DNA from: Planomonospora parontospora
GTDB lineage: Bacteria; Actinomycetota; Actinomycetes; Streptosporangiales; Streptosporangiaceae
Length of the DNA stretch: 64,000 bases
NCBI GenBank assembly: GCA_014647935.1
Contig: BMQD01000009.1
Location: forward strand, 215,441 to 279,440
Reading direction: 5' to 3'
In this document: piece after piece, positions 45,779 to 55,143 of the stretch
Numbering within the stretch: position 1 is the stretch's first letter
Layout of the letters: each line of letters starts with the position of its first letter
Position numbers and translations under genes: made by a program
The notes under the pieces: generated by a model
Told to the model about the DNA's origin: nothing
What the model saw: only the letters and a program-made list of their open reading frames with translations
The model's database searches: none

Positions 45779-45915
45779 TACCCGGGTGACCGCCCGCAAG
45801 GCCGGTCCGCCGGCGACATCAGGCGGGCCGTGCACCCCCGGCGGCGCCCCCGCGCCCGCCGCCGGAGGCGGCCCGCCTGCCGCGCTCCCCTGACCCTGCC
45901 GGTCGGCCCTGCGGG

Positions 45916-46932
45916 TCAGTAGGGCCGGGGCACCGGGTACAGCTCGGGGAAGTGGCAGGCGCTCTCGTGCGAGGCGCCGGGCCGTACCTGGAGCGGCGGC
46001 TCCTGCTGGGCGCAGACGTCCCGCGCCTTCCAGCACCGGGTGCGGAACCGGCAGCCCGACGGCGGGTCGGCCGGGGAGGGCGGGTCCCCCTGCAGGATGA
46101 TCCGCTCGCGCCGCTCGCGCCCGTCCGGATCGGGGACGGGGACCGCCGACAGGAGCGCCCTGGTGTAGGGGTGCTCCGGGCGGCCGTAGATGTCGGCGTC
46201 CCGGCCGAGCTCGACCACCTTGCCGAGGTACATCACGCCGACGCGGTCGGAGATGTGCCGGACCACCGACAGGTCGTGGGCGATGAAGATGTAGGACAGC
46301 CCGAACTCCTGCTGCAACCGCCCCAGCAGGTTGACGACCTGCGCCTGGATCGACACGTCGAGCGCCGAGACCGGCTCGTCGCAGACGATGATCTCGGGCC
46401 GGAGCGCCAGTCCCCGCGCGATGCCGATGCGCTGACGCTGTCCGCCGGAGAACTGGTGCGGGTAGCGGTCGGCGTGGTCCGGGTCGAGGCCCACGATCTC
46501 CAGGAGCTCCTGCACCCTGCGCCGGCGCCTCCCCCTGGGCAGCACGTCCTGATGGATCTCGTACGGCTCGCCGACGATGTCCCCGACGGTCATCCGCGGG
46601 TTCAGCGACGTGTACGGGTCCTGCATCACCAGCTGGATGTTGCGGCGGACCTGCTTGAGCTCGGCGCCCTTCGCCCGGGTGATCTCCCGGCCGCCGACCC
46701 GCACCGAGCCCGAGGTCGGCCGCTCCAGCGCCATCAGCAGCCTGGCCAGCGTGGACTTCCCGCAGCCGGACTCGCCCACGATGCCGAGCGTCTCGCCCCG
46801 GCGCAGGTCGAAGGAGACGCCGTCCACGGCCCTGATCGCGCCGACCTGCCTCCTGGCCAGGACGCCCTGCGTCACCGGGAAGTGCTTGACCAGGTCGCGG
46901 ACCTCGAGAACCGGGTCACCCGTGGCTGCCAT
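45916..46932 (-). CDS. Peptide ABC transporter ATP-binding protein (DppF/OppF type)
   Basis: A 338-residue ABC ATPase. Walker [11 protein letters not shown], signature [16 protein letters not shown], Walker [15 protein letters not shown], and the C-terminal oligopeptide-transporter extension [17 protein letters not shown], whose cysteines bind an Fe-S cluster in some members. The last gene of the five-gene operon: binding protein, two permeases, DppD-like, DppF-like. Its ATG at 46932 overlaps the end of the DppD-like gene by 17 bases. Confidence 0.93.
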   Translation of the reverse strand: MAATGDPVLEVRDLVKHFPVTQGVLARRQVGAIRAVDGVSFDLRRGETLGIVGESGCGKSTLARLLMALERPTSGSVRVGGREITRAKGAELKQVRRNIQLVMQDPYTSLNPRMTVGDIVGEPYEIHQDVLPRGRRRRRVQELLEIVGLDPDHADRYPHQFSGGQRQRIGIARGLALRPEIIVCDEPVSALDVSIQAQVVNLLGRLQQEFGLSYIFIAHDLSVVRHISDRVGVMYLGKVVELGRDADIYGRPEHPYTRALLSAVPVPDPDGRERRERIILQGDPPSPADPPSGCRFRTRCWKARDVCAQQEPPLQVRPGASHESACHFPELYPVPRPY

Positions 46933-47971
46933 CGAGGACCTCCCTCCAGTAGTGGCAGGCGCTGCCGCGGGTCGGGCCGATGCGGTGCAGCGGCGGCGCC
47001 TCGACGGCGCAGTCCCCCTGCCGGTAGGGGCAGCGCGGGGCGAAGGAGCAGCCCGGCGGCATGTCCAGCAGGTTCGGCGGCAGGCCCGTGATGGCGTGCA
47101 GTTCCCGCCCCTTGCGGTCGATGCGCGGGATCGAGTCCAGCAGGCCCCGGGTGTAGGGGTGGGCGGGGGCCCGGTAGGCGTCATGCACGAGGGCGTGCTC
47201 GACGATCCGCCCGCCGTACATGACGGCGATCTTGTCGGCCGCGTCGGCGACCACGCCGAGGTCGTGGGTGATCAGGATCATCCCCATGCCGCTCTCGCGC
47301 TGGATCTCCGTGAGCAGCTCCATGATCTGCGCCTGGACCGTCACGTCGAGCGCGGTGGTCGGCTCGTCGGCGATCAGCAGCTCCGGCTCCAGCGCGACCG
47401 CCATCGCGATCATGATGCGCTGGCGCATGCCGCCGGAGAACTGGTGCGGGTAGTCGTGCAGCCGGCGGGCGGCCCCGGGGATGCGGACCCGGTCCATCAG
47501 CTCGACGGCCCGGCGCTCGGCGTCGCGCCGGGAGGCGCCCTGGTGCACCCGGAACATCTCGCCGATCTGCCACCCCACGGTGAAGACCGGGTTCAGCGCG
47601 GAGAGCGCGTCCTGGAAGATCATCGCGATCCGGCGCCCCCTGACCCGCGCCCGGTTCTCCTCGCTCAGCCCGAGCAGGTCCGTGCCCCGGAAGAGGACCC
47701 GGCCCCGGGTGACGCGCGCCGGCGGGGTGTCGAGGATGCCCATGATCGCCTGGGCGGTCACGGACTTGCCCGAGCCCGACTCGCCGAGCACGGCCAGCGT
47801 CTCACCCGCCTCCAGCGTGTAGTCCACCCCGTTGACCGCCTTCACGGCGCCCTGCCGGGTGGCGAACTCCACGTGCAGGTCCTCGACCGCCAGCAGCGGC
47901 TCGTTGCGCGGCACGGCGCCGCCTCCCCAGGCGGGCAGCATCGATGGCGTACCGCCCGTGATGCCGGTCAT
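46916..47971 (-). CDS. Peptide ABC transporter ATP-binding protein (DppD/OppD type)
   Basis: A 351-residue ABC ATPase: Walker [11 protein letters not shown], signature [16 protein letters not shown], Walker [15 protein letters not shown] and the C-terminal motif [17 protein letters not shown]. It pairs with the DppF-like subunit to power uptake. The first 20 residues are a nonconserved extension, so the true start may be later. It starts 10 bases after the end of the DppC-like permease gene. Confidence 0.93.
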   Translation of the reverse strand: MTGITGGTPSMLPAWGGGAVPRNEPLLAVEDLHVEFATRQGAVKAVNGVDYTLEAGETLAVLGESGSGKSVTAQAIMGILDTPPARVTRGRVLFRGTDLLGLSEENRARVRGRRIAMIFQDALSALNPVFTVGWQIGEMFRVHQGASRRDAERRAVELMDRVRIPGAARRLHDYPHQFSGGMRQRIMIAMAVALEPELLIADEPTTALDVTVQAQIMELLTEIQRESGMGMILITHDLGVVADAADKIAVMYGGRIVEHALVHDAYRAPAHPYTRGLLDSIPRIDRKGRELHAITGLPPNLLDMPPGCSFAPRCPYRQGDCAVEAPPLHRIGPTRGSACHYWREVLDGSHG

Positions 47972-47980
47972 GCTCTCCCC

Positions 47981-48925
47981 CTACCGCAGCTTCGGATCGA
48001 GGGCGTCGCGCACCGCGTCGCCCAGCATGATGAAGGCCAGCACCGTGACGCTCAGCAGCGCCGCCGGGAACAGCAGCGGCCCGGCGGCCTCGTGGAAGCG
48101 CGCCCGGGCGTCGGCGATCATCAGTCCCCAGGTGATGTCCGGCGACTGGACGCCGAGCCCGAGGAACGACAGGCCCGCTTCGGCGGCGATGAACACGCCG
48201 AGGTTGATGGTCGAGACCACGATCAGCGGGGCGATCGCGTTCGGCAGGATGTGCCGGAACATGAGCCGCCCCGCGGACGCGCCGAGCCCCCGGGCCGCGA
48301 CCACGTAGTCCTGCCCCCTGGCCGTGATCACCGACGCCCGCATGATGCGGAACGTCATCGGCCACGCCAGTACGGCCAGCGCCAGCGTGACCGTCCACAC
48401 CGTGCCGGTCCGGAAGATCGACAGGATCAGCAGCGCGCCGAGGACCGACGGGATGGCGAAGAACACCTCGGTCACCCGGGACAGCACCGCGTCGAGCCAC
48501 CCGCCCCGGAACCCGGCCACCAGGCCGAGCAGGCCGCCGGCGAGCGCGGTGAGCACGGTGGTGCCCAGCCCCACCAGCACCGAGTTGCGGGCGCCGTACA
48601 CAGTCCGGGCGTAGGTGTCGCAGCCCTGGTTGTCGGTGCCGAACCAGTGCGCGGCGCTCGGCCCCTGCCGGGCGTCGCCGAGCACGCAGCCCGCCGCGTC
48701 GTACGGGTCCACGGAGGTGAACAGCGAGGGCACCGCCGCCATCACCAGGACCACCGCGATCAGGACGGCCGAGACGGTGAAGAGCGGGCGGCGGCGCAGG
48801 TCGTGCCAGGCGTCGCGCCAGAGCCCGGCGGGCCTGGCCGTCCGGGCGCCCCGGCCGGAGGCCTTGGCGTGCCGGGCGCGCCGGGTCTTCGGGGGCGCGC
48901 CCTTCGGGGGTGCGGCGCTACTCAT
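47981..48925 (-). CDS. Peptide ABC transporter permease (DppC type)
   Basis: A 314-residue inner-membrane permease. A basic N-terminal tail precedes helix 1 (FTVSAVLIAVVLVMAAVPSL); the OppC-type ABC loop is AARGLGASAGRLMFRHILPN. Six helices are expected. It overlaps the DppB-like gene by eight bases. Transports peptides or similar solutes together with the other operon products. Confidence 0.93.
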   Translation of the reverse strand: MSSAAPPKGAPPKTRRARHAKASGRGARTARPAGLWRDAWHDLRRRPLFTVSAVLIAVVLVMAAVPSLFTSVDPYDAAGCVLGDARQGPSAAHWFGTDNQGCDTYARTVYGARNSVLVGLGTTVLTALAGGLLGLVAGFRGGWLDAVLSRVTEVFFAIPSVLGALLILSIFRTGTVWTVTLALAVLAWPMTFRIMRASVITARGQDYVVAARGLGASAGRLMFRHILPNAIAPLIVVSTINLGVFIAAEAGLSFLGLGVQSPDITWGLMIADARARFHEAAGPLLFPAALLSVTVLAFIMLGDAVRDALDPKLR

Positions 48926-49859
48926 AGCGGATCCTCGGGTCGAGCACGGCGTAGAGCAGGTCGACGACCAGGTTGGCCAGCACGTAGACCAGGACCAGGA
49001 GCGTCACGATGCCCACGACGACGGGCTGCTGGCGCTCGTAGATCGAGCGGAACAGCTCCTGTCCCAGACCGGGCAGGTTGAAGATGGTCTCGGTGATCAC
49101 CGCGCTCCCCATCAGGGTGCCGAGATCGGCGCCGAGATAGGTGACCACGGGGATGAGCGCGTTGCGCAGCGCGTGCCGCCCGACGATCCGGCGCCGGGGC
49201 AGCCCCTTGGCCACCGCCGTGCGGACGTAGTCAGCGCGCAGGGTCTCCGCCAGCGTGGTCCGGGTGAGCCGGGTCAGGTACGCGATCGACGTCCCGGCCA
49301 GCACGAAGCCGGGCAGCAGGTAGCTGCGCCACCCGTCGAAGGCGCCCGAGATGGGGAAGAAGTCGATCCCGGTGCTCCGCTTGAGCTCGACGCCGAGCAG
49401 GAGCTGCAGCACGAAGCCGGTGACCAGCGTCGGGACGGAGATCAGCAGCAGGGTGGCGGCCAGCACCAGCGTGTCCTGGGCCCGGCCCCGGCGCAACGCC
49501 GCGTAGAAGCCGAGGCCGACGCCGACGACGGTCTCCATGACCAGCGCGGTGAGCGCGAGGTTCAGCGAGACCTGGAACTTGCCGGCGATGATCTCCGAGA
49601 CGCCGCCCCCCGCGAACGTCTCGCCGAAGTCCCCCTGCAGGAGTCCCGAGAGATAGTGCCAGTACTGGACGAGGAAGGGGTCGTCCAGGTGGTATCGCTC
49701 GGTGAGCTCGGCGACGATGTGGGGCGGCATCCGCTTGTCCCCGGCCATCGACGCGATCGGGTCGCCCGGCAGCGCGAAGACGACGGAGAAGATGAGGAAC
49801 GTGGCGCCCAGCAGCACGGGGATCACCTGGAGCAGGCGCCGGATGACGTAGCGGCCCAT
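48918..49859 (-). CDS. Peptide ABC transporter permease (DppB type)
   Basis: A 313-residue permease beginning MGRYVIRRLLQVIPVLLG, the standard DppB start. The ABC interaction loop is RTAVAKGLPRRRIVGRHALR. The spacer to the binding-protein gene (49860-50068) has GC-rich stems around 49960-50020 (GGGCCC-GTCA-GGGCCC), which may end part of the transcripts and explain higher output of the binding protein. Confidence 0.93.
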   Translation of the reverse strand: MGRYVIRRLLQVIPVLLGATFLIFSVVFALPGDPIASMAGDKRMPPHIVAELTERYHLDDPFLVQYWHYLSGLLQGDFGETFAGGGVSEIIAGKFQVSLNLALTALVMETVVGVGLGFYAALRRGRAQDTLVLAATLLLISVPTLVTGFVLQLLLGVELKRSTGIDFFPISGAFDGWRSYLLPGFVLAGTSIAYLTRLTRTTLAETLRADYVRTAVAKGLPRRRIVGRHALRNALIPVVTYLGADLGTLMGSAVITETIFNLPGLGQELFRSIYERQQPVVVGIVTLLVLVYVLANLVVDLLYAVLDPRIRYE

Positions 49860-50068
49860 CGGATCCGGCTAGGAGCGTGCCGGGATCGACCGGCGGGGGA
49901 GGCGCTTCACGGGTGGCCTTTCGTCAATGGGAACGGGCGGGGCCGCCCGGCGCCTCCTTGTGGGAGGACACCGGGCCGCCGCGTCGCCCGGGGCCCGTCA
50001 GGGCCCGGTGGCCCGGGTGGGGGCCGGGTTGAGTCCGTCAGGCCGGGGGCGGTCCGCTTCCGCGGGTC

Positions 50069-51694
50069 CTAGGCCGCTCTCTCGACCGTGGTCCACTCGA
50101 CCTGGTTGATCAGGTTGATCTTGACTCCCCGGACGTGCTCGGAGAACGCGGCGTTCAACCGGTAGAAGAAGATCGGGATCATCGGCAGGTCGCGCAGGAG
50201 CAGGTCGTCGGCCTTCTGGTAGTACTTCAGGCTCTCCTCCTGGCTGGTGGCGGTGTCGCCCTTGGCCACGAGCTCGTCGAACTGGGTGTTCGAGTAGCCG
50301 GAGAAGTTCGAACCGGTCTTGATGGAGCCGGTGGCGAACATCGGGGTCAGGTAGTTCTCCGCGGACGGGTAGTCGATGCTCCAGCCCATCCGGTACATGC
50401 CGCCGTACTTCTTGGTGTCCAGCTCGTCGAGGATCTGCTGGAGCTTCTCGAACGGCCGGACCGTGACCTCGATGCCCAGGTTGGAGCGGAGGTTGTTGGC
50501 GACCGCCTCGATCCACTCCTTGTGCCCGCCGTCCATGTTGGAGGCCAGCTCCAGCTGCTTCGGCCCGCCGGCCTCGTCGTACAGCCGCTTGGCCTGGGCC
50601 GGGTCGTAGGCGCAGGCCGTGCAGGCGCCGGGGCGGTAGCCGTCCAGCAGCGGGTTGATGAAGTCGTCGGCCGGGGCGCGCGTGCCGGAGAAGACCGTCT
50701 GGGTGATGGTCTTGCGGTCGATGGCCATCGAAATGGCCTGGCGGATCTGCGGGTTCTCGTACGCCTTGTTGGCCATGAGCGGGAAGCCCACGTAGCCCAC
50801 GCCGGCGTCGGCCTGGTCGATGTAGCGGTCGCCGAGCTCCTTGGCGGTCGAGATCGCCGACGGCGGCAGCTGCTCGAGGATGTCGAGCGTGCCGCCCTGC
50901 AGGTCGTTCCAGGCCGTCTCGGCACTGGTGTAGATCATGAACCGCAGCTTCTTGAACTTCGGCTTGACCTCGGGGAAGTACTCGTAGCGCGTCAGCTCGA
51001 TCGTCTGGTCGGTGCCCTTGTTGTAGGGCTTGTCCATCTTGAAGTAGCCCTGGCCGATCGGCTGCCTGGCGTACGCCTCGGTGATCTTCCCGTCGTCGCC
51101 GAAGGCGGCCTTGGGCAGCGGGTAGAACACGGTGTAGCCGAGCATCGTCCTGAACTGGGAGAACGGCTGGCTGAGGGTGACCCGGAAGGTCTCGTTGTCG
51201 ATGACCCGCAGACCCTTCATCTCCGTGGTCACGGGGGTCTTGCCCTCACCCGGGTTCAGGTCGTCGTAGCCCAGGATGCGGGCGAAGAAGTAGTTGCCGC
51301 CCTGCGCGTTCTCCTGGTTGGCCGCGTAGTTCCACGCGTCCACGTAGTTCTGCGCGATCAGCTTCTCACCGTTGTGCCAGGTGAACCCCGGCTCGATCTT
51401 GATCGTCCAGACCTTGTTGTCGGTCGACGAGATCGAGTCCGCGACGAAGTCGATGACCTGCTTGTTCTCGTCGTACTTCACGAGCGGGGCGAAGATCGCC
51501 CCCATGACCTCGGCGCCCTCGGCCTCGGTGCTGTCGGCGGGGTAGAACAGCTTCTGCGGCTCGCCGATCTTCATGCGTACGGGCTGGTCGGCTCCGGCGA
51601 CCCCGTCCGCGGAGGTCCCGCTGCCACATGCGGCGAGCCCCAGCGCGAGCAGCACGGTACCGGCGATGATCTTCGCGCCCTTGGTGACACGCAT
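50069..51694 (-). CDS. Peptide ABC transporter substrate-binding lipoprotein (SBP family 5)
   Basis: A 541-residue lipoprotein with lipobox LGLAAC (Cys23) after a short basic signal. The body has SBP_5 motifs: IKIEPGFTWHNGEKLIAQNY, QPIGQGYFKM and QAISMAIDRKTI. It captures the solute outside the membrane and is the first gene of the importer operon. GC-rich spacing as above. Which peptides it binds cannot be read. Confidence 0.93.
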   Translation of the reverse strand: MRVTKGAKIIAGTVLLALGLAACGSGTSADGVAGADQPVRMKIGEPQKLFYPADSTEAEGAEVMGAIFAPLVKYDENKQVIDFVADSISSTDNKVWTIKIEPGFTWHNGEKLIAQNYVDAWNYAANQENAQGGNYFFARILGYDDLNPGEGKTPVTTEMKGLRVIDNETFRVTLSQPFSQFRTMLGYTVFYPLPKAAFGDDGKITEAYARQPIGQGYFKMDKPYNKGTDQTIELTRYEYFPEVKPKFKKLRFMIYTSAETAWNDLQGGTLDILEQLPPSAISTAKELGDRYIDQADAGVGYVGFPLMANKAYENPQIRQAISMAIDRKTITQTVFSGTRAPADDFINPLLDGYRPGACTACAYDPAQAKRLYDEAGGPKQLELASNMDGGHKEWIEAVANNLRSNLGIEVTVRPFEKLQQILDELDTKKYGGMYRMGWSIDYPSAENYLTPMFATGSIKTGSNFSGYSNTQFDELVAKGDTATSQEESLKYYQKADDLLLRDLPMIPIFFYRLNAAFSEHVRGVKINLINQVEWTTVERAA

Positions 51695-52191
51695 TTGTGG
51701 TAAATCCTCCCTTTACAGGTGGGCGTCGATACTGAGCTCCGATGCCCGGGGCAGCCAGGCGGAGGATGCGCGCACCTCGGCCCCCCGCTGACCCGGCCAA
51801 CGCACTGACGCCACACCAGTCGGACGCGACTATTCCGCACCGCCCCACACCGGGTCGTCTCCGTGGTGTTGCAGTTCGGTCACGCGCGCGTCGCCAGGCG
51901 TCACACAGCGACCGCTCCGCGTGACGTAGACTCCCACATGCATACAAAAGAGACATTAATGCATATGTGGCACAGGAATGGCCCCGTCAAGATACCTTCG
52001 CGACCGGGGTGCTCACGCTGGGGTCCGCGCCCGGGGGCTCCTGGGCTACCGTTGGCCTGGAGGCAGGGGCCCCACCCCCGGAAGAATCCCCCCAATCCGC
52101 AGGGAACCTCCCGGCCGGAGCCCCCGTCCAATGTGCGGCGGGCCCACCGCCGCAGGCATGTCACCTACCACCATCCAATAGAGTCCTTGCC
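51695..52191. other. Divergent spacer between peptide importer and polysaccharide exporter
   Basis: No gene supported. Near 51930-51975 it is AT-rich and holds an imperfect inverted repeat with arms CCACAT (51934-51939) and ATGTGG (51965-51970), and a direct ATGCATA repeat within. AATAGAG at 52176-52182, about ten bases before the exporter ATG, may be its -10 box. One frame is open from 51967 into the exporter gene, but its composition is not coding-like. Confidence 0.45.
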
Positions 52192-53127
52192 ATGAGCCAG
52201 CCGGAATCCGCCATCGCGGACGCCCAGGCGGGCGGCCCTAGTGACGGCACCCCCGCCAAGGGGCAGGAGCCGCTGGCCGAGCTCGCCGCGCGCCACGGTC
52301 TTCGGCGTGCCATCGCACGCCCGAGCCTGCCCGCCTACCTGCGACAGCTGTGGGAGCGGCGGCACTTCGTCATGACGTACGCGACCTCGCGCAACGTCTC
52401 GAAGTACAGCAACTCCGCCCTGGGCCAGCTCTGGCAGGTCCTCACCCCGCTGCTCAACGCCGCGATCTACTACCTGATGTTCGGCCTGATCCTCGGCACG
52501 AGCAAGGGCATCGAGAACTACCCCGCGTTCCTCATCACCGGGATGTTCGTCTTCACCTACACCCAGCGCGCGGTGACCGGCGGCGCCAAGTCGATCTCCG
52601 GCAACCTGTCGCTGATCCGCGCCCTGCACTTCCCCCGCGCGGCGCTCCCCCTGGCCTACACGATCCAGGAGTTCCAGCAGCTCATGATCTCCATGGGCGT
52701 GCTGGTCGTGCTGGTGCTCGTCACCGGCGAGCCGATCACCTGGCTCTGGCTGCTCGTCCCGGTCGCCCTGCTGCTGCAGACGATGTTCAACATCGGCGCC
52801 AGCCTGGTCCTCGCCCGCGTCGGCGCCACCGCCCGCGACCTGAACCAGCTCCTGCCCTTCATCATGCGCACCTGGCTCTACGCCTCCGGGGTCTTCTTCT
52901 CGATCGGCGACAAGGTCGGCAGCGCCGAGAACATCCCGGGCTGGGTCGCGGACGTCATGTACTTCAACCCGGCGGCCGCCTACATCGAGCTCATGCGCGA
53001 CCTGCTCATGACGTCCCACGCACCCCGGCCGTACATCTGGTCCGTCTGCGTATTCTGGGCGTTGTTCACACTGATCGGTGGCTTCTGGTACTTCTGGCGA
53101 GCCGAGGAGAAGTACGGCCGTGGCTGA
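52192..53127 (+). CDS. ABC-2 type polysaccharide export permease (Wzm/TagG-like)
   Basis: A 311-residue protein with six helices. The sequence YATSRNVSKYSNSALGQLWQVL and the ABC-2 core YYLMFGLILGT...AFLITGMFVFTYTQRAVTG match the TagG/RfbA-like family that flips cell-wall polymers (teichoic acid, O-antigen, galactan). ATG 52192. The stop overlaps the ATPase gene by eight bases. It forms the exporter with the next gene. Confidence 0.92.
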   Translation: MSQPESAIADAQAGGPSDGTPAKGQEPLAELAARHGLRRAIARPSLPAYLRQLWERRHFVMTYATSRNVSKYSNSALGQLWQVLTPLLNAAIYYLMFGLILGTSKGIENYPAFLITGMFVFTYTQRAVTGGAKSISGNLSLIRALHFPRAALPLAYTIQEFQQLMISMGVLVVLVLVTGEPITWLWLLVPVALLLQTMFNIGASLVLARVGATARDLNQLLPFIMRTWLYASGVFFSIGDKVGSAENIPGWVADVMYFNPAAAYIELMRDLLMTSHAPRPYIWSVCVFWALFTLIGGFWYFWRAEEKYGRG

Positions 53128-53968
53128 GTCGACCGAGGAGCTGTCCCGAGTGAAGGCCGAGGAACCCGGCACCCCCCGCGCGGACGTCCGGGTGCACCCC
53201 GACCCGGAGCCCCCGCAGGTGACCCGCACCCCCACCGTCGTCGTCGACGACCTGCACATCATCTACCGGGTGTACGGCGCCGCCACCGAGGCGGAGAAGG
53301 GCAACGCGGCCAACGCCCTGATGCGCCTCCTCAAGCGCCAGGGCCGCCCCCAGATGAAGGAGGTGCACGCCGTCCGCGGCGTCTCCTTCGTCGCCTACCA
53401 CGGCGACGCCATCGGCATCGTCGGCCGCAACGGCTCCGGCAAGTCCACCCTGCTGCGCGCCATCGCCGGCCTGCTCCCCCCGCACTCCGGCGCGGTCTAC
53501 ACCGACGGCCAGCCCTCCCTGCTCGGCGTCAACGCCGCCCTGATGCGCGAGCTCACCGGCGAGCGCAACATCGTGCTCGGCTGCTACGCGATGGGGCTCA
53601 ACCCCAAGCAGGTCAAGGAAAAGTACGACGACATCGTCGACTTCTCCGGCATCGGGGAGTTCGTGCAGTTCCCCATGTCGACCTACTCCTCCGGCATGGG
53701 CGCCCGGCTCCGCTTCGCCATCGCCTCCGCCAAGGCCCACGACGTGCTGCTCATCGACGAGGCCCTGGCCACCGGCGACCGCGACTTCAAGCGCAAGAGC
53801 CAGGAGCGCATCAAGAAGATGCGCGAGGAGGCCGGCACGGTCTTCCTGGTCGCGCACAACCTCGACGTGATCGAGGAGACCTGCAACCGGGTCATCTGGC
53901 TGCACAAGGGCAAGATCAAGATGGACGGCGACCCGAAGACGGTGCTCGCCGCCTACAACAAGGGCTGA
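53120..53968 (+). CDS. ABC transporter ATPase for polysaccharide export (Wzt/TagH-like)
   Basis: A 282-residue ABC ATPase: Walker A IVGRNGSGKSTLLRAIAG, signature YSSGMGARLRFAIASA, Walker B VLLIDEALATGD. The preceding motif VHAVRGVSFVAYHGDAIG matches TagH and mycobacterial galactan exporters (RfbE-like). GTG 53120 lies behind GAGGAGAAG inside the permease gene. There is no extra C-terminal carbohydrate-binding domain, so the substrate is not selected here. Confidence 0.92.
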   Translation: MAESTEELSRVKAEEPGTPRADVRVHPDPEPPQVTRTPTVVVDDLHIIYRVYGAATEAEKGNAANALMRLLKRQGRPQMKEVHAVRGVSFVAYHGDAIGIVGRNGSGKSTLLRAIAGLLPPHSGAVYTDGQPSLLGVNAALMRELTGERNIVLGCYAMGLNPKQVKEKYDDIVDFSGIGEFVQFPMSTYSSGMGARLRFAIASAKAHDVLLIDEALATGDRDFKRKSQERIKKMREEAGTVFLVAHNLDVIEETCNRVIWLHKGKIKMDGDPKTVLAAYNKG

Positions 53969-54021
53969 CGACCGGGCAGGATGAGGAGCGTCCGAAACGA
54001 CGCTCCCACCGGAGGTGAACG

Positions 54022-54546
54022 GTGTCCTCACGGCCACCCATCCCGTACGACTTCCTGCCGCCCGTCCCCGCCCTGACCGTCGAAAGCGACGACGTCCGCG
54101 ACGGCGAGACCCTGCCGGAGGCCCACGTCTTCGACGGCTGGGGCATGTCCGGCGGCAACGTCTCACCGCACCTGCGCTGGTCGGGTGCCCCGGAGGGCAC
54201 CCGGAGCTACGCGGTCACCTGCTTCGACCCCGACGCCCCCACCGGCAGCGGGTTCTGGCACTGGCTCCTGTACGACATCCCCGCCGACGTCACCGAGCTG
54301 CCCCGGGGCGCGGGCACCGCCGACACCCGCTTCGGCCTGCACGGCCGCAACGACTACAGCACCAAGGAGTACGGCGGCGCCGCCCCGCCGCCCGGCCACC
54401 CGCACCGCTACCTGTTCGCCGTCCACGCCCTGGGCGTGGAGAAGCTCGGCGTGGACGCCGACGCCCCGCCGGCCGTGATCGGTTTCAACATCACCGCCAA
54501 CACCCTGGCCCGCGGCCACCTCGCGCCCGTCTACGAGGTGGGCTGA
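54022..54546 (+). CDS. YbhB/YbcL family PEBP protein
   Basis: A 174-residue phosphatidylethanolamine-binding-protein homologue. The motifs [40 protein letters not shown] and [12 protein letters not shown] are diagnostic; the DPDAP and HW residues line the anion pocket. GTG 54022 follows GGAGGTG. Bacterial members are cytoplasmic with unsettled roles. A 164-base gap leads to the SOS-box operon. Confidence 0.93.
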   Translation: MSSRPPIPYDFLPPVPALTVESDDVRDGETLPEAHVFDGWGMSGGNVSPHLRWSGAPEGTRSYAVTCFDPDAPTGSGFWHWLLYDIPADVTELPRGAGTADTRFGLHGRNDYSTKEYGGAAPPPGHPHRYLFAVHALGVEKLGVDADAPPAVIGFNITANTLARGHLAPVYEVG

Positions 54547-54637
54547 GCGCGGTCGGCACCTCCGGCGGCGCCGGATACGACGAGGCCGCAGACGGACCCG
54601 TCCGGCGCCGCCGCACGGCGAGTCGTGCGGCGATCGA

Positions 54638-54683
54638 CTGACACCGGGACCGGTGTTCGGCTATGATTCGAACGCCGGTTCGA
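54638..54683 (+). promoter_or_regulatory. Promoter with a perfect LexA (SOS) box
   Basis: CTGACA (54638-54643) and TATGAT (54662-54667) are spaced by 18 bases. Directly after the -10 comes TCGAACGCCGGTTCGA (54668-54683), an exact match to the actinobacterial LexA consensus TCGAAC-N4-GTTCGA. LexA here would cover the transcription start, so expression should follow DNA damage. Confidence 0.88.
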
Positions 54684-54710
54684 GCAACGGATTCTACCTA
54701 GGAAGCCGTC

Positions 54711-54860
54711 GTGACTCCTCCATTCCCCCAAGGGAGCGGCTTCCCGCTTCCCTCCACCGAGGTGGGCGACGGCCGAGCCCTGACCGCTTCGGACAGCGGA
54801 ACCGTGACAGGTGAGCGGTTCTCCTGCCGGGCGAAAAATCGAGAAGCCGCTGGAAGATGA
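54711..54860 (+). CDS. Small protein of the SOS-box operon, 49 aa
   Basis: GTG 54711 behind AGGAAG, 27 bases after the LexA box, opens a 49-codon frame. The product is Gly/Ser/Pro-rich at first (TPPFPQGSGFPLPSTEVGDG) and ends basic (CRAKNREAAGR). It has no membrane helix and I do not recognise it. Its TGA overlaps the next ATG (ATGA), so the two products are coupled. It could also be a leader peptide. Confidence 0.5.
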   Translation: MTPPFPQGSGFPLPSTEVGDGRALTASDSGTVTGERFSCRAKNREAAGR

Positions 54861-55039
54861 TGGAGTGGGGGCACGCGATGCGAGAGCTGTCGACCGCGAT
54901 CGACCACCTGGCCGCAGAAGATCCGTCCGAGATCCCCCATCTCCAGCTCACCCAGCAGCTCATCGAGCTGCACTGGCAGATGGCCAGGCTCCAGGCCCAG
55001 ATCGCCCGCCGCACATCCGTCCGGACCCCCGGCGGCTGA
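54857..55039 (+). CDS. Small helical protein of the SOS-box operon, DUF222-like fragment, 60 aa
   Basis: ATG 54857 overlaps the previous stop. The product is helical, with ELSTAIDHLAAEDPSEIP and LIELHWQMARLQAQIARR. This arrangement, ending in RTPGG, resembles the first 55 residues of DUF222 (13E12-repeat) proteins, in which a helical pair is followed by DARGG and then the HNH nuclease; here translation stops at that point. Mycobacterial 13E12 genes are known LexA targets. It may be a free N-terminal module or remnant. The similarity is by eye only. Confidence 0.6.
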   Translation: MMEWGHAMRELSTAIDHLAAEDPSEIPHLQLTQQLIELHWQMARLQAQIARRTSVRTPGG

Positions 55040-55143
55040 GCGGTTCCCGCCCCGGCCCCGCACGCGAGGAGACCGGCCGGTGCGCACCGGCCGGTCTCCT
55101 CGCGCGTGTGCCCGGACCTCCGTACGGAGCGTCCGGAAAGCGG

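Noticed and set aside
51967-52191. 75-codon extension of the Wzm-like permease
   Set aside because: It is Pro/Gly-rich and has no family match; the family start is MSQPESAIADA at 52192 and the region includes a likely -10 box.
54711-55039. A single 109-residue protein joined by frameshifting
   Set aside because: The two frames overlap by ATGA, typical of translational coupling. The ATGATGG sequence is not a known slippery site.
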